A stretch of 35,395 nucleotides of DNA. Origin: Cudoniella acicularis (lineage: Eukaryota > Ascomycota > Leotiomycetes > Helotiales > Helotiaceae). This document shows, in pieces, positions 22,996 to 31,888 of the stretch. The notes beneath the pieces are model-generated. The model ran no database searches, was not told where the DNA came from, and saw nothing but the letters and a program-made list of their open reading frames with translations. Position numbers and translations under genes: made by a program. The stretch lies in assembly GCA_013054445.1 (NCBI GenBank), contig JAAMPI010000488.1, positions 1 to 35,395 on the forward strand, given 5' to 3'. The stretch's first letter is position 1, and every line of letters starts with the position of its first letter.

Positions 22996-23361
22996 GCTAT
23001 AGCCGAAGATGGCTATACTAGAGCCCCTAGCACTCGATTTGTTAAGGTCAAGCTATTATTAGCCCTTACTATAAAGCCCTTCGCTCTTTAAGCACTACCG
23101 ATTAAGGTTTACGGCGCTATACCTAAGGTAGCGTAAACTAGGTTTAGATCACCGACCCTACTAAAGGAACGAGCGATTAAGCACGTAGCCGCCGCCCCTA
23201 GCGAGCAAACCTACGACGCTATTCCTATCCTAGGCGTATACGCGATCCCCTTAACTAGTCCCGGATTAGTATAACCGTACTATTAACGATTTAGAAGCGT
23301 AGAAGAGGCGATCACTAGCGATTAGTAGATAGAGAGTCTTTTAGGAAGCCTAAGGGGGTAA
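22996..23361 (+). pseudogene. Weak RIP-mutated frame, unknown
   Basis: A forward phase with stops only at TAA/TAG reads EDGYTRAPSTRFVKVKLLLA, then RFRSPTLLKERAIKHVAAAP, SEQTYDAIPILGVYAIPLTS and RFRSVEEAITSD. It has Ala/Pro-rich, protein-like composition but no recognisable domain, and it may be part of a retroelement coat region or a host gene. Confidence 0.25.
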
Positions 23362-23920
23362 AGATAAATAGTCGCGTCTTTATTAGGGATATATTAACGG
23401 AGTTAGGGCAAATTTTATAAAGTTATTAGTAGTATCTAAGATATAGAGGGATAGAGTAGACGAAGTACGAGATAAATGTCACTCGTTAATAGATATATAG
23501 TTAATATAGTTCTATACGGATTCGATATCTATAGAATATACTTTGTTTTGTTTAAAGTAGAGTAAGTTAGTGACTATCGTAACGATGTTTAACCTACCTA
23601 ACATATACGATATTTTCCTCTTATTAGCGGACGAGAGACTACTTATAGAGTTATTAAGTTCTTTTATTAACATTTAACCTTATATAGAAGATATTATAAG
23701 ATAATATAAAGAAAACTTTTATATATCCGCTTAAAACAAGAAAATTAGTTTCTTTAGCCAAGTCTTATCAAATTTCTAAAATTGACTTTAGCTTATTTAA
23801 TAGAAACTACTCCTTCTCTTAGCCGTCGATACTAATTGTTTTAATAGAATTATAAATGCCTAAAAATAGCTATTTTAGTGTAAAAGGGTAGGCTAAAAGA
23901 AGGGGGGGTTAGGGACTTAT
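23362..23920. other. Spacer, nothing recognised
   Basis: AT-rich, RIP-type, ending in a G7 run at about 23902-23908 just before the LTR-like sequence. Confidence 0.4.
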
Positions 23921-24095
23921 TGTCACGGCGTTGGTTCACGTGACCTGTTCTACACGTGACGGCGCTAGGCCTAGCGAGGTTTTGGGCAGAGGTTAAATAC
24001 GTGGCTGCTTCGCCCTTCCCCTTCTTCTCTTCTTCGTCGATTATTCTAAGGAATAGAGCACTATTTACTTGACTTCTCCTGAGTGCTCTGTAACA
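23921..24095 (+). repeat. LTR-like sequence A
   Basis: A 175-bp segment begins TGTCACGGCG and ends TGTAACA, the TG...CA form of long terminal repeats. It contains a 21-base core, CTTCTTCTCTTCTTCGTCGA plus T, followed by (A/T)TTATTCTAAG-type sequence at 24021-24057. The same core recurs in reverse at 35185-35221. No primer-binding site or retroelement gene is visible beside it, so it would be a solo LTR. Confidence 0.45.
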
Positions 24096-24262
24096 CTTAT
24101 TAGCTATTATTATATAGGAGAGTAAACTTACTAACTTTTACTATTATATCACAGCTAAGGCCGCCGTGACATAGCGAGATTTCCTTGTATATATAAGAGA
24201 GTCCTACTACTAGTCGGTTTTGGTTAAGAAGGCTCGGCTAGTTGTAGTCGGGGCTAGCTTAC

Positions 24263-25000
24263 CTACTTATAGATTACTACGATATAAGATGGTTTGAAAG
24301 GTCCTTGTGATATGCTTATAATATGTCGGAGTGAGACATCCATTCGTTCGTAGACGACTACCAGATCATTACTCTCAAAGTATGTTTCTCTAATACAAAC
24401 CATATAGTCGCTTATGAAGGGCTGTATCTTACGCATTGGGCTTTTGCGGATCCTGTTGAATCTCTTTATCGCCACCAAGTTGCGCTCTTTGATATCGGAC
24501 GAGCGTCTCATTCACGTGCATCAGGTCTGCCTCCGTGGTAAGTGCCACTAGGCATTCTTTGACTCCTCTGGGTACCGTATCACAGATGCATGAATCTCTA
24601 TAGTACCTCTTTGTGACCCGTTAGCATCCTTTACTCCTTTTGCCAATATTGTTTGAGCATTGGTGCCGATATAATTCTGCCTTGCTAGGGTCTGGATGAA
24701 TCTCCCAAAGCCACTAGACCTCGGTGACTCCTCATTGACGCAGCATCGCCGTTGCACTTTCTCCTACTCAGCTGATCCTTTACTCTTTTGTGCTACCATA
24801 GTTTGGGTGTCAACGCCGATGCAATTCTGCCTTGCTGTGATCTGCATGAATTTCACAAAGCCACTGAATCGTGATGTGACTCCTGCTTGATGCAGCATCA
24901 CCGCTGCATAGATCTCACGACGGTCAGCAGGCACAGTAGAGTCTGCTTTGTCTTCCCTCGATAATTATAGAGTCTCAGGGACCAAACCTTGGCATAAGCT
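24263..25000 (-). pseudogene. Decayed protein-kinase-like gene with two tandem repeats, cut at the RIP border
   Basis: On the reverse strand one phase runs from about 25000 to 24263. First come two related blocks (AGVTSRFSGFVKFMQITARQ, then PRSSGFGRFIQTLARQNYIG). Then, after TAG, TGA and TGA at about 24510-24550, an 82-codon stretch reads ERNLVAIKRFNRIRKSP, YMVCIRETYFESNDLVVVYE and MDVSLRHIISIS. The last part matches the N-lobe and hinge of Ser/Thr kinase-like proteins (lVxIxExYxExDxLxVVYExMxVSL). The catalytic loop (HRD) and DFG are missing because the gene stops where the RIP-mutated DNA begins. The kinase assignment is by pattern; the repeat blocks are of unknown function. Confidence 0.5.
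24624..24908 (-). repeat. Diverged tandem duplication, period about 150 bp
   Basis: Segments 24624-24756 and 24773-24908 align over about 130 bp at roughly 70 percent by eye (shared CCTTTACT, ATTCTGCCTTGCT, CACAAAGCCACT-like and GCAGCATC blocks). They encode the paired blocks of the kinase-like relic. Confidence 0.65.
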
Positions 25001-25726
25001 ATGTTCCTTATGCAATTCCACTCTGCATACGTCCCACGAAGAACACCTGCTCTTCTTACAGCTGCGTGGTCGTGTCGATGTGGCCTAATCCTGCACGGCA
25101 CCTTTTTAAACTGAAGCACCGGGACGTTGTATTCCCCTTGCTTGGTGCATCTTCGCTCCTAGGAAGACTGTGCCTCGTCTTGCATGAATGGTAGAACGTA
25201 GAAGGAGCTGGGAGCCCAGACGTTAACGGACTCTACTCTTTTGACAACTATACAAAATAATTTGTCGCGCGCGAGTGCTCCTATTTTTTTAGAATCCTAA
25301 GAATATAGTGGGGAAGATTACCGATGTGAGGACAAATGGAATTCAAGCCTCATTTCTGTTTCACCACAAAGACTATCAAAAGCGGTAGCAGGTGCTATCC
25401 TTGGCCCGCTGAGATATTAAGGTCCACTTGCTTCGTTGGTATAACTGCTTCTCTCAGCGTTCCCCAGCACTAAGTATGCACCCTCTCAATTTCAATCTTG
25501 GTACTTGGTAGCTTCCCGAATATTCTTTTGACTATAATATATGTTCTTAATTATGCACTAATTTATTCTACGAAGAATAAATATATATTCTATTAATACT
25601 TCTATATAACTTAACACATAGAAAATTCTATAACCTTTTATAAAGCGAGCTGGGATTGAAAGTAGACGGCTGTCATTACAACACCATCTATCAGCGTCTC
25701 TAGCCTATAACACTTCCTATCACCGT
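25001..25726. other. Spacer between kinase relic and HET-PITH gene
   Basis: Mostly normal composition. Contains a perfect 8-bp inverted repeat with a 6-base loop (ATTTATTC/GAATAAAT, 25561-25582) in an AT-rich patch 25530-25640, downstream of the HET-PITH stop. This is a possible 3'-end signal region. No gene seen. Confidence 0.4.
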
Positions 25727-28526
25727 TCACTCCTCTTTCTTCCCCAACCCTCTCAAGCTCCTTGTTTCTCTCTTCTCACAAGATTCACCGATCAATCTAA
25801 TCCTGTCCAGCCGTACTTTCTCTTGCTCACCATCACCCTTTTGCACATAGATGACCAGACTGCTAATATTCTGAAATTTCACAAACCGCAACTCGATATT
25901 TGCCGTGCCATTTGTGTTCCAGCCGTTAGGCCCCAGGGTGATTGCTTGGGTTGGAGGAGTGTCGTCTGCTTCGCTGAAATCAAGGTTATGAGGCTTATTG
26001 ATGTAGAGATTGATCTCACCGGGCCGCGTTGGTGAATCATCAGAGTCCCTAGGTGGCAGCGAGGTGATCTGCGAGAAATAGGCGAGTTAGCTGCTCCGGG
26101 AGCTATGTAGTAAGTTAGGACTATGTACTAACTTGTAAAGTGTGCAGCTTGATCATGGATTGGAATGTCATGAACAAGAGCAACTGATCATCTGCTCCAC
26201 TCTCCACCCAATCCTTGGTCGACCCTCCGGTCTTGTTTAGTGCGCTTGGTGCAGACTTCTCAAAGAGCACAGCAACATCACCGAAATCTCCATCTGCGTT
26301 CAATAGCTCACACCCGCGAACTTCAATCTGGTCTGTGACATCGGTATATCTACTCGGGAGCTCAGCTCCTCTCCAGCTCTCTTCGCCACTGAGTTCAAGT
26401 TTGTTACTAGAAGCTTCACCTGTAGGACCACTCCAATAGTCCCCCCGAGCCCAAAACGGACCATCGCCTTTTTTAGATTGCGTCCCGGTAACTCTGAGAA
26501 TGCCAAGAAGGTCATGCTCACTAGATGGAGTAAAAGGCATCAAGGAACCGTCCTTAGCAGGTCGAACAAGGGGTAAGAAGGAACCGTCATCGTAGACCTC
26601 GCGTTCTGTAGGTGGCTCGGGAGCTTCAGGAGCTTGAGAAACATCGAAGGCTTCAGGGACTTCAAGGACATCAGGGACTTCAGGGGCTTCAGGGACTCCA
26701 GGAGCTTCAGAAGCATCGAGCGCTTCTTCCGGTTTCTCCTCTGACAAATAAATAGAGCTCCCGTGATGTTGCTTCAAAGTCAAAAGCTCAAACTTGCCAA
26801 TGTGTTCATCTTTTCTCGGAGGCGCGTCATCTACTAGGAAGAACACGTAATCACAACCGAGATCTAACATTCCTTCTACTCCAAACTCCAAGTGGTTGCT
26901 ACAGTCAAGAATAAGTGCGTGCCGGCTGAAGATACCTCCTCTACGGAACCCATTTTCTAAGTCTGACTTCAAGGAGTCGTTAAGACGATGGACTTGAACT
27001 CTCTTTTCAAAGAGTTCGGGGAGGTTGTAATTCCCCGGATGGCACACCAGGTATATTTCTTTCATCACTTCGTTCTGGACGGCGGACAAGAGACTCGGCC
27101 ATCTAGGATCCGTTCCGGGTGAGAGGGCAAATGGCTCCCCAATGGGCCGAAAACAAATGCCATTGCAAACTTTTTGGTACAAAAATAGAGGAACTTTGTT
27201 TTGATGCCATCCCCCTTCCATGCGGATCCACTCTAGTCCATCACGGTCATTCGGCAACCAGTGAGTCTCTCGGGAGTTGCAGAATTCAGATAAACCGCCG
27301 ACTCTGAGACCGTAGAAACTGATGCGACCCCGAGCTGTATCCGCGACTACATGCTGAGGGTTTCGGAACTTCGCCACTCTTGTCCAGAGCAACATTCGCT
27401 GACAGAACTCATGTAAAAACATCGGCTTGGTCCAGTCGGGAACCCAATGTGGAAGAGAGTCAGGGTCAGGGGGAGAAGTTTCCGGCATGCGGTATTCGAG
27501 AGTCACAGTGCGAGCCAACATCGCCGCGACTCCGTATCGCTCGCAGATCCACACAGCCATTCTCATATATAGGATCTTCACCGACTCTGTGTAATTTGGT
27601 ACCAAACCCCAAGCCCCCGAGACCATGCCAAGGACAGCGAATATCTTGTCTCGGGAATCGGTGGCGTTGCTATCTCGGGCAAGGTCGAAGCACTCCAATA
27701 GTTTCACTGGAGGCCTTCCATGTCGCCCTGGTAAACTAAAGGAGAATCTGACGGCTGGTGGCAGGTTCATCAATTTCTTTACCCACCACATCATAACACC
27801 ACTTTTCTCCAGTTCTCCACTTTCAAGCGGCAGTAACAGCAGATCCTCCCATAAGCATGTGTACGTGCCACAAATCACCAAAAGCTCCTTTGCCAGATTG
27901 ATTTCCTGCAAAACCCAAGCACGAGTGAAGTAACGACGTTTGAACAGTTGCGAAGACGCAATATCCCGCTGTTTAGAGATTGGGAGCGTCTCCGGCTGCC
28001 GACCAATATGTTCGAGTAGTGTGCATTCGTCCTCGGTCGGCTCGCCCAAGTATATCAGTACTATCTTAGCGCCAGAGTAGATCTGAGGCATTAGTTGGAC
28101 CTGTTGACTGCGCTCATCCACATTCACCTGATCAATACAAATAGCGTCTACCCAGATGGTCCTTGTTTCCTCGCGGCTGCGTACACGTTTAAGCACTGAT
28201 TTGCAGTTGCGTGTTACCTGAAATGCCACGCCTTCTAGGTATATTGTACTGCACTTTGAATCATCCCCAGACTCGTCGGCCCATGTGTAGGAGACCGCGC
28301 CGTAATCCGGTAAGGAACCCATTCTGCCGGTGAGCAGACGGCAGTGAATGGAGTCACTTTCTTCACCGGGTTGAAGCAAAAGCAAGCGGATGCTGAGTCG
28401 ATGTTCTATGTGAGTATATCGGAAAACGTCGCCGCTAGTCGGTACGGCTCGTTCAAACGATGTATCATTGTCCCTTGTTTTGTTATTCCTATCCCCTGAA
28501 GGACGGCATGTTGGCGGTGGGACCAT
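25727..28526 (-). CDS. HET domain - PITH domain fusion protein
   Basis: Two exons (28526-26133 and 26068-25727) give a protein of about 911 residues. The first ATG is at 28524-28526, since a TAA closes the frame upstream. Residues about 47-215 are a HET domain: IRLLLLQPGEESDSIHCRL, YGAVSYTWADE, TIWVDAICIDQ, ERSQQVQLMPQIYSGAK, then YFTRAWVLQEINLA. RDKIFAVLGM follows near 300. A Pro/Glu/Ala/Val-rich linker lies at about 595-640. From about 727 to the end is a PITH domain: QIEVRGCELLN, WVESGADDQLLLFMTF, IKLHTLQ, intron, GEINLYINKPHNLDFSEAD, FVKFQNISSLVIYV, LDRIRLIGES. HET domains trigger non-self cell death; PITH binds the proteasome in thioredoxin-like proteins. No thioredoxin fold is seen. It is divergent from the next HET gene. 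Confidence 0.85.
26069..26132 (-). other. Intron (64 bp) inside the PITH domain
   Basis: On the reverse strand the donor is CAA|GTTAGT and the acceptor TTTCTCGCAG|ATC, with CTAAC branch-type motifs (GCTAACTCG) near the acceptor. Without splicing the frame ends after VST at 26121. With it the PITH domain continues in phase 0 to TGA 25727-25729, which supports the splice. Confidence 0.8.
26626..26727 (-). repeat. Imperfect 9-bp coding repeat (Pro-Glu-Ala/Val linker)
   Basis: About ten units near GCTTCAGGG/ACTTCAGGG on the + strand encode triplets such as PEA, PEV and DVP in the linker between HET and PITH domains. Such arrays can change in copy number. Confidence 0.7.
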
Positions 28527-29560
28527 GACTTCTAAACTGTAGCTGGGGCGAAATAGACCTGAAAGCACGCTCGTATTATCACAGTGTGCCGGCACATAAA
28601 GTTACAAAAGCACCTCCTTGATTTTTTTAGTGATTGCAGAAAATCGTTTGATGAAGAGGGGACGAAAGGGAGAAAATCATGGCGAAATGTGATTTGGATC
28701 CAACAAAAGCAGGCAGGTGTGCCTAACGTTATGGTTTGGGCTCAAACATATCCGCTGTGGCTGTACATTTGGTGTTACACACGGCTAAAACTTCTTTTTC
28801 TTTAAGCTATTATATATAGAGAAGTACTAGCTCGTTAGTAAGAAATTACTTAGAGACAACAATACGTTTCATATCCTTGTTGGCAGGTTCTTCACTATAG
28901 CATCACTAGGTTTTCAGACCCTTTCTATTTGTAATATAGCTTCTTCAGAACTCCAGATAATACGATTGTTATTATAACTTTCAGCCTCGTGGTGGCGCAC
29001 CCGACACTGGCTCTTCAACTTTCGCGCGACAATTTAATTTGATGAGAAACAACCCCACCGGAACCAATAGCAATAATCTCTCTTGTAACAAGGAAGAGGA
29101 ACCGAAAAAATGTGCTCCGGTGAGTAAGCTGAGCGCAGGCTGTAGGGTACGCTGCAGATAGACTTCCCTCCACTGCAGCCTCATTTGACTCGTCATAATT
29201 GGTCGTGGGTAAGCACTCCCACGTAGTATGGCCTTTTCGTTTTGCATCATGAGGTGGCCCTGATAGGACAGGTGTCAGCTTGCAGCCGATTGCCACAAAT
29301 GATACTTGATCCTTTTGGGCAATTGGTCGTCCAATGATATGTATGCCAACTGCTCCCTCGCTGAGCTAGCCTATGGGTGTTAGCCACACTATTACTACAG
29401 CTAGGCTATTATTTGTGATTGGTGGTATGATATATGATGAATTGCGTTTAATTCTAGACGTCCCATGTCTGGGGATCTTCCTCCTTTCAAGCTAGCTAAC
29501 AACTTCTAACAACTTCTAACGGCAAAATATTCCTTCGATAAACTCGGAACTTTGGGAAGT
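28527..29560. promoter_or_regulatory. Shared upstream region of two divergent HET genes
   Basis: One kilobase between the two HET start codons, so it must hold both promoters. Visible elements are CCAAT boxes in both directions close together (ATTGG about 29321, CCAAT about 29331) and another ATTGG near 29417. A tandem 10-mer AACTTCTAAC x2 lies at 29501-29520, just before the HET-2 start. An AT-rich patch lies at 28800-28980. Small open frames here show no motif. Confidence 0.5.
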
Positions 29561-31441
29561 ATGGATCAGCCATATCAATATTCACCTTTCGATCCAAAGC
29601 AACGACAGATCAGACTTGTTACGTTGGAGCCTGGAGATTGGCCAGACGGTATCCGCTGCCGTGTAGAAGCCATACCCTTCGATGAGCAGCCGACATATGA
29701 GGCTCTCTCATATGTATGGGGGGACGCAAACAAACGAAGACCCATCCAACTAAACGATCATTTGTTCGAAGTAACAGAGAATCTATGGCTGGTAATGCGG
29801 CGGGTTCGACATCATACAATCCGCCGTGTGCTATGGGTTGATGCTATCTGTATCAATCAGGCTGACGATGAGGAGAAATCTCAGCAGGTCGCAATGATGG
29901 GGGAGATATACAGGGGCTGCCAGAATGCCATCATCTGGCTGGGAGAGGACCCTGATACCGCCGAGACAGGATCGAAATCCGTCATTGCTTCCCGCGCATG
30001 TGAGATTTTGGAAATGCTCGGGGCCGACAAACACTTGGACGAATTGCCATGTTTTTCAGCAAGCGATGGTCAGCGAACCGAGATATCAGAGGAGTACACT
30101 ATCCATTTCGAGGCCTTTCGAAAGTTTGTTGATGTTCCGTGGTGGAAACGAGTTTGGGTCATTCAGGAAATGGTTCTACCCAAGAGTGTTAAATTCCTCT
30201 ATTCCTCTGAGGAGTTTTCTTACGAGACATTGAGGTCCGTTGTACAGGTCTTACAAGTACACGGCACAACATGTTGCAAACAATATCGGTATACTCTACG
30301 AGCGCTAGCCTTCGACCCAATCTTGACGCTTCAAGAGCAGGTGGAACCCATGGTCTCCACACGGGAAACCTGGACGCATCAGACCCCGGTCACACTCTTT
30401 TACCTACGAAGGTTGTTTTCGGCATCTCAAGCTACTGAGAAGCGAGACTTATTCTATGCACTTCTGGGTCTTGTCACGAGCTGGGGTCCTAGCACTCCTC
30501 TATACCCCAATTATAATATTTCCCTCAGAGAAGCCATCATACAAGCCGTCTTCAAATGCATCTCAGAACAAGGAGGGGTAGAATTCCTACAGGGTGAAAG
30601 ATTCTTTCGTGATCAGAAAGACATGCCCTCATGGATTCCTGACGCCCATTTTACAACAGTCCCATCGCAGTGGGTTATTGTGGAGCAACGAAGGCTCAGA
30701 ATATCTTCTGGTTTCTCTGCCTCGGCATCGCTTCGTCAAGATGCTTCACAACTTTCGCTCACTGCGAATGGGACGCTCCTTTGTCAGGCGTTCAAAGTCG
30801 ACAAGATTGCCCAGGTTGGACCTATCTGTGAGGCTTTGGAGCATTTTGAAGAATCACCTGATGTGTTCCGTCGATGGATGGAGATGCTTGGGATTGGGAT
30901 CGGAGATTGGCCAGAGCAACCGCCTCCAGAAGGCTCACAGGCTGATGTCTTCTGGAAAACAGTCCTCAATGACTCTGTCGAACTGGATACCACCACAAGG
31001 CCATTCTACAAACGAACTAGCGACGAAGATTATACACAATTGCGATCTCTATGGTTAATGTTACTATCACCACTTGGAGGGATCTTGGCCAGCACACTTT
31101 CGCTCTCTGTGGAGTCTCACGACGATTTGATGTCTAAAGCCCCATCTATAATATATCACCTCTTGGTTTGTTTATGGCAGAGACGAATGGTCATAACAGA
31201 ACGAGGACATATTGGATTGGCTCCTCGCGACTCAGGTCCTGGCGATGAAATCCACATTTTACTCGGATCTCCCACCCCTTTTATCCTTCGGCCCTGGGAC
31301 GAACCCTTAAAGGTGAAAGGCCAGACGGAGAGTATTCCATCCTATACTATTATAGGTAACGGCTATTTCCACGGGATCATGTTTGGCGAAGCTTTCAAGG
31401 ATGAGGGGGAGAAAAATATCGAGCGTATTGCACTTCACTAG
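29561..31441 (+). CDS. HET domain protein, intact, single exon
   Basis: A protein of 626 residues starts at ATG 29561, the first Met in frame. The HET domain is at the N-terminus: QIRLVTLEPGDWPDGIRC (about 16-33), YEALSYVWGD (46-55), RVLWVDAICINQADDEEKSQ (89-108), MMGEIYRGCQNAIIWLGED (112-130), and VPWWKRVWVIQEMVL (about 192-206). KRDLFYALLGLV follows near residue 285, as in most HET proteins. The C-terminal half has no second recognisable domain and ends with a YFHGIMFGEAF-type segment common in the family. No membrane spans or signal peptide. Such proteins act in the cytoplasm in vegetative incompatibility and cell-death signalling, but the partner of this one is unknown. It is the only HET gene here that needs no intron. 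Confidence 0.9.
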   Translation: MDQPYQYSPFDPKQRQIRLVTLEPGDWPDGIRCRVEAIPFDEQPTYEALSYVWGDANKRRPIQLNDHLFEVTENLWLVMRRVRHHTIRRVLWVDAICINQADDEEKSQQVAMMGEIYRGCQNAIIWLGEDPDTAETGSKSVIASRACEILEMLGADKHLDELPCFSASDGQRTEISEEYTIHFEAFRKFVDVPWWKRVWVIQEMVLPKSVKFLYSSEEFSYETLRSVVQVLQVHGTTCCKQYRYTLRALAFDPILTLQEQVEPMVSTRETWTHQTPVTLFYLRRLFSASQATEKRDLFYALLGLVTSWGPSTPLYPNYNISLREAIIQAVFKCISEQGGVEFLQGERFFRDQKDMPSWIPDAHFTTVPSQWVIVEQRRLRISSGFSASASLRQDASQLSLTANGTLLCQAFKVDKIAQVGPICEALEHFEESPDVFRRWMEMLGIGIGDWPEQPPPEGSQADVFWKTVLNDSVELDTTTRPFYKRTSDEDYTQLRSLWLMLLSPLGGILASTLSLSVESHDDLMSKAPSIIYHLLVCLWQRRMVITERGHIGLAPRDSGPGDEIHILLGSPTPFILRPWDEPLKVKGQTESIPSYTIIGNGYFHGIMFGEAFKDEGEKNIERIALH

Positions 31442-31888
31442 GTCTGTCTTAACGCGAGAGCAGAGAAAAAGCGACTTTTTAATGCGGATAGGTCTATTTC
31501 ATTTGTTACGAGCGATGATCTATTGAAAAGTAACTTTCAATGCGAGAGTTTTATCAATTCTACTAGTCTTTTAGCTAATTAAGTATTTCATTGATTAACT
31601 AAATATTTTTGGTTCCATATTAGCAGTGTAGTAAATAGTATATAGTTATAATATAGTAGCTAATAATGCTACTTGTATATATACCCTATATAGTATGAAT
31701 TTAATGAAAATTATAACTATTTTAGTATATATCGAATCGCTACTAATTACCTTAGTATTATATAGATTGTAGGATACATAGTACTAAAGTAGGGTATATC
31801 TTAAATTATAGAAATTCTAATTACCCCACTGAAACAAGCGGTTATTTAGCTAGACGATCGCCAAAGCCTGAACAGGGGCAGATGCAAA
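31442..31888. other. AT-rich spacer between HET genes
   Basis: Convergent 3' ends of the intact HET gene and the HET pseudogene. Holds the MITE-like element described separately; no gene. Confidence 0.6.
31624..31831. mobile_element. MITE-like element, 208 bp
   Basis: Imperfect terminal inverted repeats: the left end CAGTGTAGTAAATAG and the right end, reverse-complemented, CAGTGGGGTAATTAG match at about 15 of the first 20 bases. The interior is very AT-rich with no frame. A clear target duplication is not visible. The CAGTG end resembles Tc1/mariner-type elements. Confidence 0.45.

Noticed and set aside
27119..27933. Forward frames of 62-119 codons inside the HET-PITH gene
   Set aside because: Antisense shadows of the large, motif-bearing reverse frame.
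28527..28595. A longer HET-PITH start at a GTG codon (28595)
   Set aside because: Fungal nuclear genes start at ATG. The first in-frame ATG is 28524-28526, and a TAA lies just upstream of the GTG.
28981..29296. Two overlapping reverse frames of about 90 codons between the HET genes
   Set aside because: No motif, overlapping in two phases, and located in a divergent promoter region.
29552..29560. A start for the intact HET gene three codons earlier
   Set aside because: That codon is TTG. ATG 29561 is the first real start.
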